From Rhodococcus sp. W8901 (GTDB taxonomy: Bacteria > Actinomycetota > Actinomycetes > Mycobacteriales > Mycobacteriaceae): a stretch of 64,000 nucleotides of DNA. Below, piece by piece: positions 29,947-40,900 of this stretch (positions are counted from its first letter, which is position 1; each line of letters begins with the position of its first letter). The translations under genes and the position numbers were made by a program. The stretch spans positions 3,100,001-3,164,000 of the forward strand of contig NZ_CP054690.1 of assembly GCF_013348805.1 (NCBI RefSeq), read 5' to 3'. The notes beneath the pieces are model-generated. The model was not told the origin of the DNA, searched no databases, and worked only from the letters and a program-made list of their open reading frames with translations.

Positions 29947-30336
29947 TCAGGCCGCTTCTCCGGCCGGAGCGTTGACGTCTGCCGGCAGAGCAGCCTTCGC
30001 GACCGCGACCAGGCCGGCGAACGCCTCGGCGTCGGAGACGGCGAGCTCGGCGAGGATCTTGCGGTCGACCTCGACACCCGCAGCCTTGAGGCCCTGGATG
30101 AAGCGGTTGTAGGTGATGTCGTTGGCGCGAGCCGCAGCGTTGATACGCGCGATCCACAGCTTCCGGAAGTCGCCCTTGCGCGCGCGACGGTCACGGTAGG
30201 CGTAGGTCATCGAGTGGAGCTGCTGCTCCTTGGCCTTGCGGTACAGGCGCGAACGCTGTCCGCGGTAGCCGCTCGAGGCCTCGAGAATCGAACGACGCTT
30301 CTTCTGGGCGTTGACTGCCCTCTTTACGCGTGCCAC
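29947..30336 (-). CDS. rplT: 50S ribosomal protein L20
   Basis: The 129-residue basic protein starts [19 protein letters not shown], the universal L20 N-terminus, and keeps [16 protein letters not shown] and the globular C-terminal domain [13 protein letters not shown]20 binds 23S rRNA early in assembly and in many bacteria represses its own operon. It is third in infC-rpmI-rplT. The acidic tail after residue 115 is longer than in E. coli, as in other actinobacteria. Confidence 0.98.
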   Translation of the reverse strand: MARVKRAVNAQKKRRSILEASSGYRGQRSRLYRKAKEQQLHSMTYAYRDRRARKGDFRKLWIARINAAARANDITYNRFIQGLKAAGVEVDRKILAELAVSDAEAFAGLVAVAKAALPADVNAPAGEAA

Positions 30337-30398
30337 TGCAAAATCCTGTCAATCTTCGGGGCGCTGGTGCTGCCCCGTGTGGTCAGTAGGGGAAGAGC

Positions 30399-30593
30399 TC
30401 AGATGCCGAGCAGGCGCTTGATGCGAGGAGCATCGCTGTCGGCGACGACGGCCTTGCCATCGAGGCGACGGGTCACGCGGGAGCTCTTGTGCTCGAGCAG
30501 GTGGCGACGTCCGGCCTTCTGGCGCAGGATCTTTCCGCTACCGGACACCTTGAATCGCTTCGCGGTGCCGCTATGGGTCTTCGACTTGGGCAT
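30399..30593 (-). CDS. rpmI: 50S ribosomal protein L35
   Basis: The 64-residue protein reads [20 protein letters not shown] and ends [13 protein letters not shown], both typical of L35. It is strongly basic ([13 protein letters not shown]) and sits between infC (54 bases) and rplT (62 bases) in the standard order. Confidence 0.98.
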   Translation of the reverse strand: MPKSKTHSGTAKRFKVSGSGKILRQKAGRRHLLEHKSSRVTRRLDGKAVVADSDAPRIKRLLGI

Positions 30594-30647
30594 GGAGTCC
30601 TCAGTTCTTGTGTTCTCTGTACTTCGGTCTTGCGTGAAGTGGTCTGG

Positions 30648-31253
<606 letters not shown>

Positions 31254-31257
31254 GGGG

Positions 31258-31263
31258 CCTCCT
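31258..31263 (-). promoter_or_regulatory. infC: perfect ribosome-binding site that fixes the ATC start of infC
   Basis: AGGAGG on the minus strand, four bases before the ATC codon. A perfect site compensates for the weak codon and decides the start. Confidence 0.85.
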
Positions 31264-31309
31264 AGGTTGAGCGGTGCAGTCCGGTGACCGCGCCGCAGCC
31301 CGTGCGCCC

Positions 31310-31360
31310 TCTACCCCAACAAGAAAGCCCCGCGTCAGCGACAGAGTCGCCGTGCGGGGC
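31310..31360 (-). terminator. intrinsic terminator in the infC leader (attenuator)
   Basis: On the minus strand a stem GCCCCGC (31360-31354) and GCGGGGC (31333-31327), with an inner TCGC/GCGA-type helix, is followed by TTTCTTGTT. It stands about 75 bases before the infC start with no gene ending just upstream on this strand. It should therefore stop leader transcripts rather than close a gene. A CGGGGC upstream (31390-31385) could pair with the left arm and prevent the terminator from forming. Confidence 0.6.
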
Positions 31361-31663
31361 CCGATGTCGACCGGTCACACACCAGCCCCGAGATTTCGGG
31401 CCTGCCGTCCCTTCGTGAGATCGAAGGAGCCGCTCGGGAACCGATCTGAACGATCAGCACTGATCCGTGCGGCGACCGGACCACTGAACTGCACCTGACG
31501 GCGCCGCGCAGAGGTGGGAGTCGGACTCCACTTTGCTGCCCTGGCCGAGGCCGAGGGCGGTCGTGACGAACAGCGTAGCACCCATCGAGACGCCGATCGA
31601 ATCGCGCCCGCCCGCGTCACCCTGTCGCGGCGGCCCCCGCACGCGGATGGAATCCTCTTCACC

Positions 31664-32041
31664 ATGACGCAGAACCCCGATCCGGCCGATTCCGTCCAGC
31701 ACGCCGAGGACGATCTCGACGACGTTCGCGAACTCGCCGAGGTTCCCGCGATCGAGGTGATCAGCCGCGCCGCCGTGATGCTGATGAGCTCGGCCGCCGA
31801 GAAGCTCGGCCTGTCGGACGCGGACCCGGACAACAGCCCCCACCTCGACCTCGACGAAGCACGCCGCGTGATCACCGCACTCGCCGGACTGGTCACCGCC
31901 TCGGTCGAGTACCTCGGCCCGCACGCCGGCCCGATCCGCGAGGGCCTGCAGGCCCTCCAGCGCGCCTTCCGCGAGGCGTCGGCGCACCCCGACGAGCCCG
32001 GCAAGGGCCCGGGCGAGAAGTACACCGGACCGGTCTACTGA
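31664..32041 (+). CDS. DUF1844 family protein
   Basis: The 125-residue acidic protein starts MTQNPDPADSVQHAEDD. It contains the DUF1844 core, with VISRAAVMLMSSAAEKLGL (residues about 29-47) and the helix LDLDEARRVITALAGLV. DUF1844 proteins are small helical proteins of unknown role, often near infC in actinobacteria. It is divergent from the infC operon. The ATG at 31664 is chosen over an upstream in-frame ATG at 31514 whose codons show no conservation and overlap the infC leader. Confidence 0.85.
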   Translation: MTQNPDPADSVQHAEDDLDDVRELAEVPAIEVISRAAVMLMSSAAEKLGLSDADPDNSPHLDLDEARRVITALAGLVTASVEYLGPHAGPIREGLQALQRAFREASAHPDEPGKGPGEKYTGPVY

Positions 32042-32109
32042 GCACCCGCCGGCCCCCGGCCGGCACCGACACCCGGTCGCCGACACGGCACGCGCCCTAA
32101 CCTGCACAC

Positions 32110-32532
32110 ATGGCCGCAACGAACAAGACCCAGGCAACCGACGCGAGCGTCGCAGAGTTCCTCGACAAGGTCGCGGATCCGACCCGGCGGGCCGACGCAC
32201 TCGAGCTGCGGTCTCTGATGGAGTCGGCGACCGGGGCGCCGGCGACGATGTGGGGCACGAGCATCGTGGGCTTCGGCACGCGGTCCTACCGGTATGCGAG
32301 CGGCCGATCGGGCCGGACGCCCCTGATCGGCTTCTCCCCCCGCGCCTCTGCGCTGACTCTGTACCTGACCCTCGACTTCGACGCCGAGGCCGCCGCTCTG
32401 GCAGGCCTGGGTCCTCACAAGCTGGGCAAGGGCTGCCTGTACGTGACCCGCCTCGATCGAGTCGACACAGCGACCCTGGTCGACCTGATCGCACGTTCGG
32501 TGACTGCAGGTCGCGAACTCGACGAGAACTGA
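32110..32532 (+). CDS. DUF1801 family protein
   Basis: The 140-residue soluble protein shows the DUF1801 (YdhG/Fra-like) pattern: MWGTSIVGFGTRSYRYASG, PLIGFSPRASALTLYLTL and a C-terminal KLGKGCLYVTRLDRVD. The family has a small alpha/beta fold and no settled function. The gene follows the DUF1844 gene by 68 bases in the same direction. A weak hairpin (GAAAGC at 32531, GCTTTC at 32552) overlaps the stop and may end the transcript. Confidence 0.88.
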   Translation: MAATNKTQATDASVAEFLDKVADPTRRADALELRSLMESATGAPATMWGTSIVGFGTRSYRYASGRSGRTPLIGFSPRASALTLYLTLDFDAEAAALAGLGPHKLGKGCLYVTRLDRVDTATLVDLIARSVTAGRELDEN

Positions 32533-32759
32533 AAGCCCGTCGCCGGGCGGCGCTTTCATACATGCGGCCCGCGCGAACTGGTCAAACGCTCAATTCCAGC
32601 GGGCCGCCGAACCGATTCGGCGCAACACGAAGAATCGGTCAGCGGACGTCACACCCGTAACGCCCGTCACATTGGTAGCGTCCACCTCGTGTGATCGAGA
32701 TCATATACCCTCCCCCACTGGGCCCTCGAGCCTCGAGGGCAGAACCGAAGGAGCTACCC

Positions 32760-32879
32760 ATGGGATCCATCTCCACCATCCTCGGCGGCCTGCTCGGTGC
32801 GCTCAGCGGCGGGCACTTCGACATCACGACACTGCGGGGCTCCCTGGCCGGCGGATCGGGCCAGCAGCAGCCCGCTTGA
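32760..32879 (+). CDS. 39-residue small protein
   Basis: A short gene with an excellent AAGGAG site six bases before ATG. The peptide begins MGSISTILGGLLGALSGGHF, a glycine-rich hydrophobic stretch, continues DITTLRGSLAGGSG and ends with a glutamine run and PA. The first 16 residues could lie on or in a membrane. A strong terminator starts 23 bases after the stop, so this looks like an independent small transcript. CATATA near 32704 could be its -10. No family recognised. Confidence 0.65.
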   Translation: MGSISTILGGLLGALSGGHFDITTLRGSLAGGSGQQQPA

Positions 32880-32901
32880 TCGAGCGTCGGCTGACAGCTT
32901 G

Positions 32902-32933
32902 ACGGCGGTGGGGACCTCGGTCCCCACCGCCGT
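32902..32933. terminator. bidirectional terminator between the small gene and uvrA
   Basis: A perfect 14-bp stem (32902-32915 with 32920-32933) and a CTCG tetraloop stand between two convergent genes. There is no long T run on either side, but stem strength and position make a terminator the best reading. Confidence 0.7.
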
Positions 32934-32983
32934 TCGTGTCTCGAGACCGCGCCACGGTTCCTCGGCGACGGAGTCGCGCCGTT

Positions 32984-35941
32984 CTATCCGACGGCGGCGG
33001 CCTTCTTCACCCGCTTGCGGGGCGCCGCTCCAGCCTTGCAGGCGGCCGCCTTGGGCGCCGCCGCCCCGTTGCCGGCCGCGGATGGCGTTTCCAGAACTTC
33101 CTTCAGGAACCGACCGGTGTAACTCTCCGACACTGCCGCAACAGCTTCCGGAGTTCCCTCCGCGACCACCGTCCCGCCACCGGAACCACCTTCGGGTCCC
33201 ATGTCGACGATCCAGTCGGAGGTCTTGATCACGTCGAGGTTGTGCTCGATCACGATCACCGTGTTGCCCTTGTCCACGAGCCCACCCACGACCTTGAGCA
33301 GCTTTCGAATGTCCTCGAAGTGCAGGCCGGTGGTCGGTTCGTCCAGCACGTACACGGTGCGGCCCGTCGACCGCTTCTGCAGTTCGGCGGCGAGCTTGAC
33401 CCGCTGCGCCTCGCCACCGGAGAGGGTGGGCGCGGGCTGCCCCAGCCGGACATAGCCGAGGCCGACCTCGACGAGCGTCTTCAGGTACCGGTGGATGGAC
33501 GTCACCGGTTCGAAGAATTCGGCGGCCTCCTCGATCGGCATGTCGAGGACCTCGGCGATTGTCTTGCCCTTGTAGTGCACCTCGAGCGTCTCGCGGTTGT
33601 ACCGAGCGCCGTGACACACCTCGCACGGAACGTAGACGTCGGGCAGGAAGTTCATTTCGATCTTCAGGGTGCCGTCGCCCGAGCACGCCTCGCAGCGACC
33701 GCCCTTGACGTTGAACGAGAACCGGCCCGGCTGGTAGCCACGCACCTTCGCCTCGGTGGTGGCGGCGAACAGGGTCCGGATCTTGTCGAACACGCCGGTG
33801 TACGTGGCTGCGTTGGACCGCGGCGTGCGACCGATCGGCGACTGGTCGACCTGCACCAGCTTGTCGAGCTGGTCGAGCCCGTTGATCCGGGTGTGCCGGC
33901 CGGGCACCTGACGGGCACCGTTGAGCTTGTTGGCCATCACAGTCGCGAGAATGTCGTTGACCAGTGTCGACTTCCCCGAACCAGAGACGCCGGTGACCGA
34001 GGTGAGCACGCCCAGCGGGAAGCTCACATCGATGCCCTTGAGATTGTTCTCGCGAGCGCCGACCACGGTGACCTGACGCTTACGGTCGACGACCCGACGC
34101 ACGGCCGGCACGTCGATGGTGCTGCGACCGGAGAGGTACGCACCGGTGAGCGATTCCTGGTTGGTCAGTAGTTCCTTGTAGGTACCGCTGTGCACCACCC
34201 GGCCGCCGTGCTCACCCGCGAGCGGTCCGATGTCGACGACCCAGTCGGACGTGCGGATGGTGTCCTCGTCGTGCTCGACGACGATGAGCGTGTTTCCGAG
34301 GTCGCGGAGACGCGTCAGGGTTTCGATGAGTCGCCGGTTGTCGCGCTGGTGCAGACCGATGGACGGCTCGTCGAGCACGTACAGGACACCGACGAGGCCG
34401 GAACCGATCTGCGTCGCCAACCGGATGCGCTGGGCCTCGCCGCCCGACAACGTCCCGGCCGCGCGGGCCAGCGACAAGTACTCGAGTCCGACGTCGAGCA
34501 GGAATCCGAGCCGCGCCTGGACCTCCTTGAGGACCTGACCGGCGATGGCCTCCTCGCGGGAACCGAGGGTGAGGCTGTTCAGGAAGGCGGCGCAGTCCGC
34601 GATCGACAGCTCGCAGACCTGCGCGATCGACTTCTTGCCGTACGTCGCTGACGCGATCGTGACGGAGAGGATCTCCGGCCGCAGGCGGGCGCCGTTGCAC
34701 GCGGGACACGGGATGTCGCGCATGTAGCCGTCGTAGCGCTCCTTCATCTGCTCCGACTCGGTCTGTTCGAGCCGACGGTGCAGGAACGGCATGACGCCCT
34801 CGAACTCGGCGTAGTACGAGCGGGTGCGGCCGTAGCGGTTCTTGTACTTGACGTGGACCTGCTCGGTGCTCCCCTCGAGGATCGCCTTGCGCGCCTTGGC
34901 CGGGAGTTTGTTCCACGGCGTGGTCATGTCGAAGCCCATGATGTCGCCGAGCCCGGACAGCAGGCGCCCGAAGTACTCGGCACTCTGCCCCATCGACCAC
35001 GGCGCGATGGCGCCGTCCTCGAGCGAGAGCTCGGGATCCGGGACCACCAGGTCGGGGTCGACCTCCTTCCGGATCCCGAGCCCCGTGCACTCCGGGCAAG
35101 CGCCGTACGGCGAGTTGAAGGAGAACGAGCGCGGCTCGAGGTCGTCGATCGCCAGCGGGTGGCCGTTGGGGCACGCGAGCTTCTCCGAGAACCGGCGTTC
35201 GCGATCGGACGCATTCTCGTCGCGATCGACGAAGTCGAGCACGACGATGCCCTCGGCCAGGCGCAGCGCCGTCTCGACCGAGTCGGTGAGCCGCTGCTTG
35301 GAGCTCGCCTTGACGGTCAGGCGGTCGACGACCACCTCGATGTCGTGCTTCTCCTGCTTCTTCAGCTTCGGAGGATCGGTGAGGGGATGAACCACACCAT
35401 CGACCCGCACCCGCGAGTAGCCCTGCGAGTTGAGCTGCTCGAACAGGTCGACGAACTCGCCCTTACGGGTACGGACCACCGGTGCGAGCACCTGGAAGCG
35501 GGTACCCTCCTCCATCTCGAGGACTTGGTCGACGATCTGCTGCGGCGTCTGCCGCGCAATCTGCTCGCCACAGACCGGGCAGTGCGCGGAACCCGCGCGC
35601 GCATACAGCAGGCGCAGGTAGTCGTACACCTCCGTGATGGTGCCGACGGTCGACCGCGGGTTGCGGTTGGTCGACTTCTGATCGATCGACACCGCGGGCG
35701 ACAGGCCCTCGATGAAGTCGACGTCGGGCTTGTCCATCTGGCCGAGGAACTGACGCGCGTACGCGGACAGCGATTCGACGTATCGTCGCTGCCCCTCGGC
35801 GAAGATCGTGTCGAACGCGAGGCTGGACTTGCCGGAGCCCGACAGACCCGTGAAGACGATGAGGCTGTCCCGGGGCAGATCGAGATTGATCCCTCGCAGA
35901 TTGTGCTCACGCGCACCTTGCACGATCAGGCGATCCGCCAC
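32984..35941 (-). CDS. uvrA: excinuclease ABC subunit A
   Basis: UvrA finds bulky DNA damage and loads UvrB. The 985-residue protein has two ABC modules: Walker A GLSGSGKS at 32-39 and GVSGSGKS in the second half, with signatures [12 protein letters not shown] and [12 protein letters not shown]. Zinc modules appear as [19 protein letters not shown] and CEACSGDG with [10 protein letters not shown]. The GTG at 35941 ([19 protein letters not shown]) has AAGGGA four bases upstream; the open frame continues upstream without conservation. No LexA box was seen upstream. The last 30 residues are an Ala/Lys-rich tail. Confidence 0.97.
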   Translation of the reverse strand: MADRLIVQGAREHNLRGINLDLPRDSLIVFTGLSGSGKSSLAFDTIFAEGQRRYVESLSAYARQFLGQMDKPDVDFIEGLSPAVSIDQKSTNRNPRSTVGTITEVYDYLRLLYARAGSAHCPVCGEQIARQTPQQIVDQVLEMEEGTRFQVLAPVVRTRKGEFVDLFEQLNSQGYSRVRVDGVVHPLTDPPKLKKQEKHDIEVVVDRLTVKASSKQRLTDSVETALRLAEGIVVLDFVDRDENASDRERRFSEKLACPNGHPLAIDDLEPRSFSFNSPYGACPECTGLGIRKEVDPDLVVPDPELSLEDGAIAPWSMGQSAEYFGRLLSGLGDIMGFDMTTPWNKLPAKARKAILEGSTEQVHVKYKNRYGRTRSYYAEFEGVMPFLHRRLEQTESEQMKERYDGYMRDIPCPACNGARLRPEILSVTIASATYGKKSIAQVCELSIADCAAFLNSLTLGSREEAIAGQVLKEVQARLGFLLDVGLEYLSLARAAGTLSGGEAQRIRLATQIGSGLVGVLYVLDEPSIGLHQRDNRRLIETLTRLRDLGNTLIVVEHDEDTIRTSDWVVDIGPLAGEHGGRVVHSGTYKELLTNQESLTGAYLSGRSTIDVPAVRRVVDRKRQVTVVGARENNLKGIDVSFPLGVLTSVTGVSGSGKSTLVNDILATVMANKLNGARQVPGRHTRINGLDQLDKLVQVDQSPIGRTPRSNAATYTGVFDKIRTLFAATTEAKVRGYQPGRFSFNVKGGRCEACSGDGTLKIEMNFLPDVYVPCEVCHGARYNRETLEVHYKGKTIAEVLDMPIEEAAEFFEPVTSIHRYLKTLVEVGLGYVRLGQPAPTLSGGEAQRVKLAAELQKRSTGRTVYVLDEPTTGLHFEDIRKLLKVVGGLVDKGNTVIVIEHNLDVIKTSDWIVDMGPEGGSGGGTVVAEGTPEAVAAVSESYTGRFLKEVLETPSAAGNGAAAPKAAACKAGAAPRKRVKKAAAVG

Positions 35942-36098
35942 ACGTAGTCCCTTCTCGGTTTCGACCTTGGCGCGGACACACTCGTCCGGGCGCAGCCCAT
36001 GGTAGGCGTGGGCACCGACAAACTCCCCGACCAGCAGATTTCCCGGTGATCGGCGGCGGCGATCCGCAACGCCCCGATTCGACGGTAGCCTCCCGATC

Positions 36099-36791
36099 AT
36101 GGAGCAGCAGCGCATCATCATCGACGACGACTACACCGGCGACCTGTCCGAGGCCTCGGGCGCCCAGCGTCGTACCGTGCCCGGCGCGACGATCGTCAAG
36201 ATGTCGGTGGGCCCGATGGACAACAACACGTACCTCGTCACGTGTTCCGAGACCGGAAAGTCGCTGCTCATCGACGCGGCGAACGACGCCGAGCGGATCG
36301 CGGCGCTCATCGCGCAGCAGGCGCCCCAGCTCGAGCTGATCGTCACGACCCACCAGCACCACGACCACTGGTTCGCGCTCGCCGAGGTCGCCGGCGGCAC
36401 TGGTGTTCCCACCGCGGCGCACCCGCTGGACTCGGAGATCCTCTCCGTCACCCCCTCGCGTGCGCTGAACGACGGCGACCTCGTGACGGTGGGCGATCTC
36501 ACGCTCGAGGTGATCCATCTGGCCGGGCACACGCCAGGTGGGATCACGCTCGCCCTGACCGAGAAGAACGACGGCGGCCGCGTCCACCTGTTCACCGGAG
36601 ACTCGCTGTTCCCGGGCGGCGTCGGCAAGACCCCGGACGCCGAGCGGTTCACGTCGCTGATGGACGATGTCGAGACCAAGCTGTTCGCCCGTTTCCCCGA
36701 CGACACCGTCTTCTACCCCGGCCACGGCAAGGACTCCACCCTCGGCGCCGAGCGTCCGCATCTCCAGGAATGGCGCGAACGGGGCTGGTGA
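36099..36791 (+). CDS. metallo-beta-lactamase fold hydrolase (glyoxalase II-like)
   Basis: The 230-residue protein carries the metal motif THQHHDHW at 84-91 (H-x-H-x-D-H), a further ligand in LAGHTPGG, an Asp in [10 protein letters not shown] and a last His in YPGHGKDS. This set is typical of hydroxyacylglutathione-hydrolase-like enzymes. Actinobacteria use mycothiol, so a thioester of that thiol is a possible substrate (inference). It is divergent from uvrA, the same arrangement as M. tuberculosis Rv1637c-Rv1638. Confidence 0.9.
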   Translation: MEQQRIIIDDDYTGDLSEASGAQRRTVPGATIVKMSVGPMDNNTYLVTCSETGKSLLIDAANDAERIAALIAQQAPQLELIVTTHQHHDHWFALAEVAGGTGVPTAAHPLDSEILSVTPSRALNDGDLVTVGDLTLEVIHLAGHTPGGITLALTEKNDGGRVHLFTGDSLFPGGVGKTPDAERFTSLMDDVETKLFARFPDDTVFYPGHGKDSTLGAERPHLQEWRERGW

Positions 36792-36835
36792 CCGCCCCCG
36801 GTTCCGCGCCGGGTGGGTAGTCGGGCGTACGCCGA

Positions 36836-37708
36836 TCAGCCCTTCGATGCGTCTTCGGTACCGGCTCGCAGGAACTGCTCCAGGACCCGGCAGAAGCGGT
36901 AGGGCTCGTCCAGATGCGGGAAGTGACCGGCGTCGGGGAAGATCTCGATCCGGCTGTTCGGCACTTCCTGTCGAACATTCTCCGTGTGGTGCGCTGGAAT
37001 CATCGTGTCCTTGCCGCCCCAGACGAGCATGGCAGGCAGAGTTTCGAACCGCGGAAAGTGCTGCTTCGCGCTGACGGTTTGGCCGCGCGGACCCACGACC
37101 GCACGGACGGACGCCAGAAACGCTTCCCGGGTGGCCTTGTCGGCAACGGTGCCCAGCGAGCGCCATGTCTCGACGGCACTGGGGCTCGGCTGCACGGGCA
37201 GACCCAGGCGACCCAAGTGCCGGAGCGCGGACTCGGTGTTTCGGCGCACCCAGCCGGACGCGAGAATCGGCAGTACCAACTCACTGCCCGGCAATGTCGC
37301 CGCCTTGAGATACGTGCTCACCTCGGGGCCGAGTCCACCGCTGCTCACCAGGCACAATCGCTCTACCCGCTCGGGAAAGAGGTACGCCATCTGCATGACG
37401 ATTCCACCGCCGAGCGAGTGGCCCACCAGTGGCGCCGATGCGATCTTCAGGCATTCCATGAGATCACGCACTGTCGCGGCGTGAGAGCTGAGCGAGTAGT
37501 CACCGCGCGGCTTGTCCGAGTCGCCATGCCCGAACAGGTCAGGCGCAACGACACGGTACTTCTCGGCGAGCATGTCGATCTGCGGACCCCACGACTTGTG
37601 CGAGCCGAGCAGTCCGTGCACGAGGATCACAGGCGGGCCCTCGCCGAGGTCGACGTATGCGAGAACGTCCTTGTGGAAAACTACGGACTCGAGCTCGTAT
37701 TGCGGCAT
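36836..37708 (-). CDS. alpha/beta hydrolase
   Basis: The 290-residue enzyme has the oxyanion motif VHGLLGSHKSW at 30-40 and the nucleophile elbow GHSLGG at 96-101 (Ser 98). The acid sits in WGGKDTMIP and the histidine in AGHFPHLDEP, so the triad is complete. The fold is that of small-molecule esterases, epoxide hydrolases and C-C bond hydrolases; without an HPD motif or cap markers I cannot name the substrate. GGAAGGG precedes the ATG by five bases. It is divergent from the trehalose enzyme gene. Confidence 0.88.
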   Translation of the reverse strand: MPQYELESVVFHKDVLAYVDLGEGPPVILVHGLLGSHKSWGPQIDMLAEKYRVVAPDLFGHGDSDKPRGDYSLSSHAATVRDLMECLKIASAPLVGHSLGGGIVMQMAYLFPERVERLCLVSSGGLGPEVSTYLKAATLPGSELVLPILASGWVRRNTESALRHLGRLGLPVQPSPSAVETWRSLGTVADKATREAFLASVRAVVGPRGQTVSAKQHFPRFETLPAMLVWGGKDTMIPAHHTENVRQEVPNSRIEIFPDAGHFPHLDEPYRFCRVLEQFLRAGTEDASKG

Positions 37709-37966
37709 TGTCGCCCTTCCGTAGCTGGGTCAGCCGACGCATCCCAACCTACAAGCGGATCGGACGCGACGACCAGGGCCGCCACGAAACCGGTCGGGCC
37801 CCGGGTGCTCGGGGACCGGCTGCCGGTCGATCCGAAGTTCGGCAAGAACACCATCGGGCGGATGCGAACGGCGTAGGTTTGGTTCATCGACGAGACGCCC
37901 TCGACAGTGGGCGCCGGCGATCGGGGAGCAGACGGCCATGGACACGTCACGAGAGCCCAGTCGGCG

Positions 37967-40900
37967 ATGACGCGCTTCGAGATCGACCCGCGTCGTATCG
38001 ACGCGGTGATCGTCGATTTCGACGGCGTCACACCGCCACGGCGTGAGTCCGCTGTCGGCACGGACCAGACCACAGCGCTCGAATCCACCGTCGCCCTTGT
38101 CCGAGGGCTACAAGCCATCGGAGTCGGCACTGCGGTGGTTTCGTCCGGGCCCCGCTGGGCGCAGGTCCTGGATTCCGGCGGGCTCGGCGACCTGGTCTCG
38201 GTCGGGACCGACACCGCGACCACCGGCGGGGCCACGCCGCCCGCGCCGGCCGCGGCAGCCCGCCGACTCGGCAGCCCTCCCGCCCGCGCCGCGGTGATCG
38301 TCGGCTCCGCGGCGAGTGCCAGCGCGGCACGCAGCGCTGGATTCGCACTGGTGATTGGAGTGGCTCCCGACAGCCGCTCTGCAGAGTTGCACCGTGCCGG
38401 CGCGAATGTGGTGGTGGCAGAGACGGACCAGATCGGCATCCGCACCCACGACCGCCGTATGTCGGAGATCCCCAATGCTCTGACCTCACGGCACCAGGCG
38501 TCCGCCATCCTGCGGACCCGGCGCCCAGCCGTATTTCTCGACTTCGACGGCACCCTGGCACCCATCGTGAATGATCCCGCGGCGGCTGTCCCGGTCGCGG
38601 GGATGACGACGGAACTCACCAGGTTGGCACGCTATTGCCCGCTTGCAGTGATCAGCGGCCGCGACCTGTCCGACATCCAGGCGCGGGTCGGTGTGCCGGG
38701 AATCTGGTACGCGGGCAGCCACGGGTTCGAGCTCACCGGACCAGATGGACAGTACTACCGGAACGAGGCGGCCTCGGCAGCTGTCGCCGACCTCGAGCGG
38801 GTCGCCGAAGCTCTGCGCAAACGCATCGGTGCCGTTCCCGGAATTCTTGTGGAACACAAACGTTTCGGTGTGGCGGTGCACCACCGAAACGTCGAGTCCG
38901 ACCGGGTAGAAGAGGTCGTCGCCGCGGTACACGAGGTCGCGGCCAGCGAAAGCCGCCTCCGAATCTCGAACGGACGCATGGTGACCGAGCTCCAGCCCGA
39001 TGTCGACTGGGACAAGGGGCAGGCCCTCCTCTGGGTGCTCGAGCACATCGAGGGCGCAACGGAGCTGCTACCGGTGTTCGTCGGCGACGACCTCACCGAC
39101 GAAGACGCATTCGACGCCGTAGCCGATACCGGGGTCGGGATCGTGGTCCGCCACGGCGAGCACGGGGATCGGCGGTCGGCGGCGCAGTTCTCGGTGGACA
39201 GCCCGGAGGAGGTACGCGAACTACTGCAACGACTGGCGGACCTGCTGGGCAGCGATCCATCGACGACGCCGCCACCAGGAGACCCGTGGACGGTGTTCTT
39301 CGAGGGGTACGACCCATCCACCGAGAAGCTGCGCGAGGTCATGTGCGCCGTCGGCAACGGATACTTCGCGACCCGAGGGTGTGCACCCGAAACCGCCGCC
39401 GGCGTCGTGCACTATCCGGGCACCTACGCTGCGGGAGTCTTCAACCGTCTGCGGGACGACATCGGGGGAAACCTGATCGAGAACGAGAGCATGGTGAACC
39501 TGCCGAACTGGCTCCCCGTGACGTTCCGGATCGAGGATGGGCAGTGGTTCGACATCGACACATCCGACCTGCTCGAGTATCGCCAGTACCTCGATCTGCG
39601 CCGTGCGGTTCTGACCCGGAGGTTCCGATTCCGGGACGAGGCCGGCCGGGTCACGTCCGTCGTCCAGCGGCGATTCGTCGCCATGCACTTCCCGCACGCG
39701 TGTGCGCTCGAGACGACGATCGTGCCCGAGAACTGGTCCGGCCGAATCGAATTCCGATCGGCTCTGGACGGAGCAGTCCAGAACACCCTCGTCGAGCGCT
39801 ATCGGCGTCTCGACGGCAAGCACCTGACACCGATGCACGCCACCGCCGTCTCGGACGACACGGTGCTGTTGGTGGTGCAGACCAATAAATCGCGGATACC
39901 GGTGGCGATGGCGGCCAGGAGCACGGTGTGGCGCGATCACGAGCGCGTCGAGTCCGTGTCGCGCCGCCTCGACGTCGACGGTCGAATCGGGCACGACATC
40001 GCCGTCGAAGCCGCATCGGGTGAGCCGGTGACGCTGGAGAAGATGGTGACGGTCTTCACCGGCCACGATCATGCGACGTCCGAACCGGGGGACGCCGCCA
40101 TCCGCTGGCTCGACCGTCTCCCCCGATTCGACGCAGTGCTCGACGGCCACGTCATGGCCTGGGCGCACCTGTGGGACAGCGTGGGTATCGAGCTCGAGGG
40201 CCACGGTCACGCTCTGCGGATCGTCCGGCTTCACCTTCTCCAGATGCTGCAGACAGTCTCCCCCAACACTGCAGACCTGGACGCCGGCGTGCCTGCGCGC
40301 GGGCTCCATGGAGAGGCGTACCGGGGTCACATCTTCTGGGATGAACTTTTCGTTTTTCCGGTGCTCAACCTGCGCCTACCGACTTTGACCCGGTCGCTGC
40401 TCCGCTACCGCCACCGGCGTCTGAGGGAGGCAAGGAGGGCGGCGATCGAGGCAGGCCGAACAGGCGCCATGTTCCCGTGGCAGTCGGGCAGCGACGGCCG
40501 TGAGGAGAGTCAGCAGCTACACCTCAACCCGATCTCCGGTCGCTGGATCCCAGACCCGAGCCGACGCCAGCACCACGTCGGAATCGCCATTGCCTACAAC
40601 GTGTGGCAGTACTACCAAGTCACCGGCGACCTGGAGTTTCTCATCGCTTTCGGCGCCGAGATGCTGATGGAGATCGCCCGCTTCTACGCCGGGCTCGCGT
40701 CGTACGACGGGGCACGCGGCCGGTACACGATCCGCGGCGTCATCGGCCCCGACGAGTTCCACTCCGGCTACCCGGGGGCGCCCTTCGACGGTGTGGACAA
40801 CAACGCGTACACCAACGTCATGTCGGTCTGGGTACTTCTGCGAGCTATCGAGGCACTCGAGTTGCTCCCGTTGCAGATCCGGTCGGATCTGATGCAAGCC

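Noticed and set aside
35942-36098. LexA/SOS box before uvrA (and in 51317-51420 before uvrB)
   Set aside because: No TCGAAC-N4-GTTCGA match; the only similar palindrome is at 29101 with wrong spacing.
37709-37966. Short open stretches between the alpha/beta hydrolase and OtsB1-like genes
   Set aside because: Several frames are open but none has both a ribosome site and gene-like composition; I see nothing supportable beyond the two divergent promoters.
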